Source: JAFAVZ01 sp036009105 (GTDB lineage: Bacteria; Acidobacteriota; Thermoanaerobaculia; Gp7-AA8). Taken from it: DNA of 8,809 nucleotides. Each line of letters begins with the position of its first letter. Position 1 is the stretch's first letter. The position numbers and the translations under genes are program-made. The stretch is taken from the NCBI GenBank assembly GCA_036009105.1, contig DASYMJ010000081.1, positions 1 to 8,809 of the forward strand, given 5' to 3'. Under the pieces are notes generated by a model. That model had not been told where the DNA came from, did no database searches, and worked only from the letters and a program-made list of their open reading frames with translations. Positions 7,501-8,809 of this stretch are shown here, one piece after another.

Positions 7501-8373
7501 CGTCGTCTTTGCGTCCGGAAACCAGAGGTCCCAGGTCACCCGCCCATCGGCGATGCGCCGCACCACCACGGCCAGATCGTCCGAGGTGTCGAGCAGGTCG
7601 TCAATCGTCGGTTGCCGGTTGAAGATCTGCTCGTAGCGGCCCCGCTCGTCAATGTTGTACTTCCTGATCGCCTCGGGCAGCCGCGGCACGACGAGCTGGG
7701 TGAGCTCCGCTCCGAGAGTCGGAAACTGGGTGCCGTCCGCCGCGAACCGGCGGACGCCCGCCTCGGCCGGGGTGACCATGGCGACGGTGCCGTTCTTCTG
7801 GATGACCACGGCGCCGCCGTACGGGGCGATGGCCCCCTTGTAGATGGTCACTGCCTCGCCCTGCAGTGGACGGAATCCTCGGAATTCCTCCCACGGGGCG
7901 CCGATACGTCCGACCCAGAGCGCGCCGAAGTCGGCCTTGAGCATGATCGGCCGGCCCAGCACGGCCAGCGTGTCGCCGCGCACCGCGACGTCCATGATCT
8001 GCAACGCGGCGTGGCGGCGCGCCTGGAGGATCCTGGAGGAGGCGAGATCGAAGGCCAGGTCGCTGTAGTCGAGGTTGAAGGCGAAGAGCCGCTGGCCATC
8101 CGAGGCGAGGTTGGTGACGGCGGGGAGCCCGTACGGGATCGCGCTCGCGCTCACGACGCGCTTTACCCCCCCGCCCTCCAGGTCGTATTCATTGACGCCG
8201 CTCTCCGCGCCGATCAGCAGCCGGCGGTCGTCCCGCCAGGCGACGCCTCCGAGACGCCTGAACGTCGGCAGCGGGAGCGGGCGCACGAAGAGTGGCTCGA
8301 GCGTCTCGCACGGGCTGGCGGCGGCCGTTCCCGCCGCCAGGAGAAGCAAGAGGATGAGCCGTTTCACGGGCAC
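4516..8373 (-). CDS. Large secreted protein: beta-propeller-like N-terminus plus carboxypeptidase-regulatory-like repeats
   Basis: The 1285-residue product starts with a Sec signal peptide (basic MPVKR, then a Leu run, cleavage likely after TAAAS near residue 20). Residues about 25-345 look like a beta-propeller: short strands with GGVAWRDDRRLLIG, LASDGQRLFAFN and VAVRGDTLAVLG motifs. A Cys-containing linker (347-372) follows. From about 380 to the end there are many beta-rich repeats of the carboxypeptidase-regulatory-like/Ig-like kind, seen in units such as GAFRIGGLAPGVYTLW (818-833), GAFELRDVAPGRYAATW (1007-1023), GNFSFVGLEAGAATVRA (1088-1104) and the terminal LRIDGLPAGTYGIT (1253-1266). 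No catalytic peptidase motif is seen, so it is probably a surface or periplasmic binding or scaffold protein; its ligand is unknown. GTG 8373 has GAGG upstream. The in-frame GTG 8367 forms a GTGA overlap with the stop of the preceding peptide gene and is an equally good start, giving 1283 residues. Confidence 0.86.
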   Translation of the reverse strand: MPVKRLILLLLLAAGTAAASPCETLEPLFVRPLPLPTFRRLGGVAWRDDRRLLIGAESGVNEYDLEGGGVKRVVSASAIPYGLPAVTNLASDGQRLFAFNLDYSDLAFDLASSRILQARRHAALQIMDVAVRGDTLAVLGRPIMLKADFGALWVGRIGAPWEEFRGFRPLQGEAVTIYKGAIAPYGGAVVIQKNGTVAMVTPAEAGVRRFAADGTQFPTLGAELTQLVVPRLPEAIRKYNIDERGRYEQIFNRQPTIDDLLDTSDDLAVVVRRIADGRVTWDLWFPDAKTTRRIVHLGLSDTAEGGGHLHCDTRGPRIACLFGKTTGFGKPDVPHIALFDLRQARACPAAHAAVEGWTWSDDCAPHREGESCPATVRYSVRVKAGTDVRWGTEPMLAEIADGLLPVAQADANGVATFEAPKGERVLARAAGPALASAWTAMPDAITAGEAAKVAMLVDPPHGAHIELRSLDAAGLPFRGAGDGAVEIPPVPSGSMRAVVWSDEGAPAVINALPGELPRTVMLTKGVTLRGVTVTEESAAIKDAAITASFVIPRERITIRKRAASDGRGAFAIGGLALGDIAWSAAKEPLAQRAEVIRADDDIDLGPVILPKAREVRVLVTDEQARPVANAIVRAEAARSARTNDRGMATLPGVPAAQFRLRVTAKGYLPFDETREGDAKVRLAKAAAVRARIVREEDGAPAGPGTASLEINGRKSIEEFDASGSLELDGLDAGRLNVEVRPDGFAPFRVPERRIAKGEDVDLGAIRVSRGFGIAGRAVDAAGAPLPNVLLRVLRPGAFMPALAYLRGEWASAQSAADGAFRIGGLAPGVYTLWSEAAGRAPLVKTGITVGENSDLDLGDVKIGEVHALRIRCEPAAQCGSEASVGIDGVDWLPLAAPLANGNATIAPLPAGPAVLRLTERGGVVHEREVTISATERTTEVAIAMHGVTVTGRVTRGGRAVGEGLVRLSTTEQQPFIQLAQATPMGTIGNEIIGVVPRVVSASVGGDGAFELRDVAPGRYAATWLSDTTQSAPRTIVIPEAQAFALALELPESGVSGIVRKRDGSAPRQAMVTVEQGARRINILADSGGNFSFVGLEAGAATVRASGEGLVAEEKVTVDEGRSAFAQLTLDTKRVNDVAVLVTSEQGPQANVFVFLRQSGQLQASTTGADGRAVFHLAPSASTAEVTAWSPAYGWMFVAPRQLGDELAEVAITMRRTAAGLLVDGKGAIGVWSPSGFPLHEALQLLGVRSAAPLRIDGLPAGTYGITSANARKDVAVTDRVAEVRF

Positions 8374-8552
8374 GTCGGCGTGACCTCGCAGTACTCGCAG
8401 CCGCCCGGCTGGTCATCGATCATGCACGCCGGATAACCGTCCAGCGTCCTGACGACGTATCCCCATTGGCAGTTCATCGGCTGCGCCTGGACCGGCGGCG
8501 TGAATAGCGAGGAGTTGATGAAGAGAACGACGAGCGCGACTTTCTTCAGCAT
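8364..8552 (-). CDS. Small secreted Cys-rich peptide, second tandem copy
   Basis: This 62-residue product has a Sec-type signal peptide (MLKKVALVVLFINSSLF, cleavage likely after VQA at residue 23) and a mature part of about 39 residues with Cys at 28, 43, 52, 55 and 61. It is a paralogue of the peptide encoded just upstream: both share QPMxCxWG after the signal peptide and the identical tail PGGCEYCEVTP. ATG 8552 is favoured over longer frames because AAGGAG lies seven bases upstream and the signal peptide begins exactly there. Its TGA overlaps the GTG 8367 start candidate of the large secreted protein, implying translational coupling. I do not recognise the family. Four shared cysteines could form two disulfides or bind metal; the fifth sits at a different place in each copy. 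Export is well supported; function is unknown. Confidence 0.78.
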   Translation of the reverse strand: MLKKVALVVLFINSSLFTPPVQAQPMNCQWGYVVRTLDGYPACMIDDQPGGCEYCEVTPTCP

Positions 8553-8562
8553 GGCAGTCTCC

Positions 8563-8754
8563 TTACGGCGTCTGCGGCGTGACTTCGCAGTATTCACAGC
8601 CGCCCGGGCAGTCGCTGATGGTGCAGCCGGTGTAGACGCCGTTGTAGTAGTACGGCGTGCCCCACATGCAGTGCATCGGCTGAGCCCGGAGAGAGGGACC
8701 GGCGAAGAGACAGGAACTGACGGCAAAGGCGAGAACGAGCAATCTTTTCAGCAT
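8563..8754 (-). CDS. Small secreted Cys-rich peptide, first tandem copy
   Basis: This 63-residue product has a signal peptide (MLKRLLVLAFAVSSCLF, cleavage likely after LRA at residue 24) and a mature part of about 39 residues with Cys at 29, 44, 49, 53 and 56. The mature part has a Tyr-rich patch (TPYYYNGVY, 33-41) and ends PGGCEYCEVTPQTP. VSSC at 12-15 could pass as a loose lipobox, but the paralogue lacks that Cys, so ordinary Sec cleavage is favoured. ATG 8754 is chosen because GGAGG lies eight bases upstream; the alternative GTG at 8769 lies on top of that ribosome site. The second copy starts 10 bp after this stop. It leads the whole leftward gene run. The family is not recognised; secretion and tandem duplication are what the sequence shows. 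Confidence 0.8.
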   Translation of the reverse strand: MLKRLLVLAFAVSSCLFAGPSLRAQPMHCMWGTPYYYNGVYTGCTISDCPGGCEYCEVTPQTP

Positions 8755-8762
8755 GCGCTTTT

Positions 8763-8780
8763 CCTCCACCCGTCTGGAGG
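8763..8780 (-). promoter_or_regulatory. Possible hairpin covering the ribosome site of the first Cys-rich peptide
   Basis: On the minus strand CCTCCA (8780-8775) and TGGAGG (8768-8763) are perfect complements around a 6-nt loop. The 3' arm contains the GGAGG Shine-Dalgarno for ATG 8754. Folding would hide the ribosome site. Six base pairs can arise by chance when a pyrimidine-rich tract precedes a Shine-Dalgarno, so a regulatory role is only a suggestion. Confidence 0.3.
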
Positions 8781-8809
8781 GACAGTAACTTTAAATTTCC
8801 CTCTCTCCA

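Noticed and set aside
8364..8726. 120-codon version of the second Cys-rich peptide
   Set aside because: The first 58 codons overlap the first peptide gene out of frame. The Shine-Dalgarno and signal peptide place the true start at 8552.
8364..8754. The peptides as RiPP precursors
   Set aside because: They carry Sec-type signal peptides, the mature tail is conserved rather than variable, and no modification enzyme is nearby.

Overview
The window is GC-rich and densely coded. Several genes start with GTG, Shine-Dalgarno sites are strong, and long antisense open frames are common. The gene mix fits a high-GC soil or sediment bacterium such as an Acidobacteriota or Myxococcota relative: prokaryotic Ku, an alkyltransferase-like protein, a large secreted protein with carboxypeptidase-regulatory-like repeats, and small secreted Cys-rich peptides. 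The phylum is an inference; no rRNA or other marker gene is present.

Layout, left to right. (1) At 1-729 (minus) lies the N-terminal 243 codons of a bacterial Ku end-joining protein, cut by the window edge. (2) At 845-1201 (plus), divergent from ku across a 115-bp gap, is a 118-residue alkyltransferase-like (ATL) protein with Trp in place of the acceptor Cys (PWHRV). Together they form a small DNA-repair pair. (3) At 4467-1161 (minus) is a two-gene unit: a 687-residue cytoplasmic-looking subtilisin-family (S8) protease with a large unrecognised N-terminal region, followed by a 378-residue ComEC-like metallo-beta-lactamase (MBL) fold protein. The 106-bp gap between them is almost filled by a 33-bp-arm inverted repeat built from heptamers; its only three mismatches become G.U pairs in the minus-strand transcript. 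(4) At 8754-4516 (minus) is a secreted module: two tandem paralogous Cys-rich secreted peptides (63 and 62 residues), then a 1285-residue secreted protein with a probable beta-propeller-like N-terminal region and many Ig-like/carboxypeptidase-regulatory-like repeats, translationally coupled to the second peptide.

All five genes from 8754 down to 1161 point left with small gaps (10 bp, an overlap, 48 bp, 106 bp). They could form one transcript, but the exported part (peptides plus repeat protein) and the cytoplasmic part (protease plus MBL) look like separate functional units.

The best candidates for something new are the protease-MBL pair, which recalls the protease and MBL components of some bacterial conflict systems but has no visible STAND or other NTPase sensor here; the strand-asymmetric hairpin between its two genes; and the tandem Cys-rich peptides with the invariant tail PGGCEYCEVTP.
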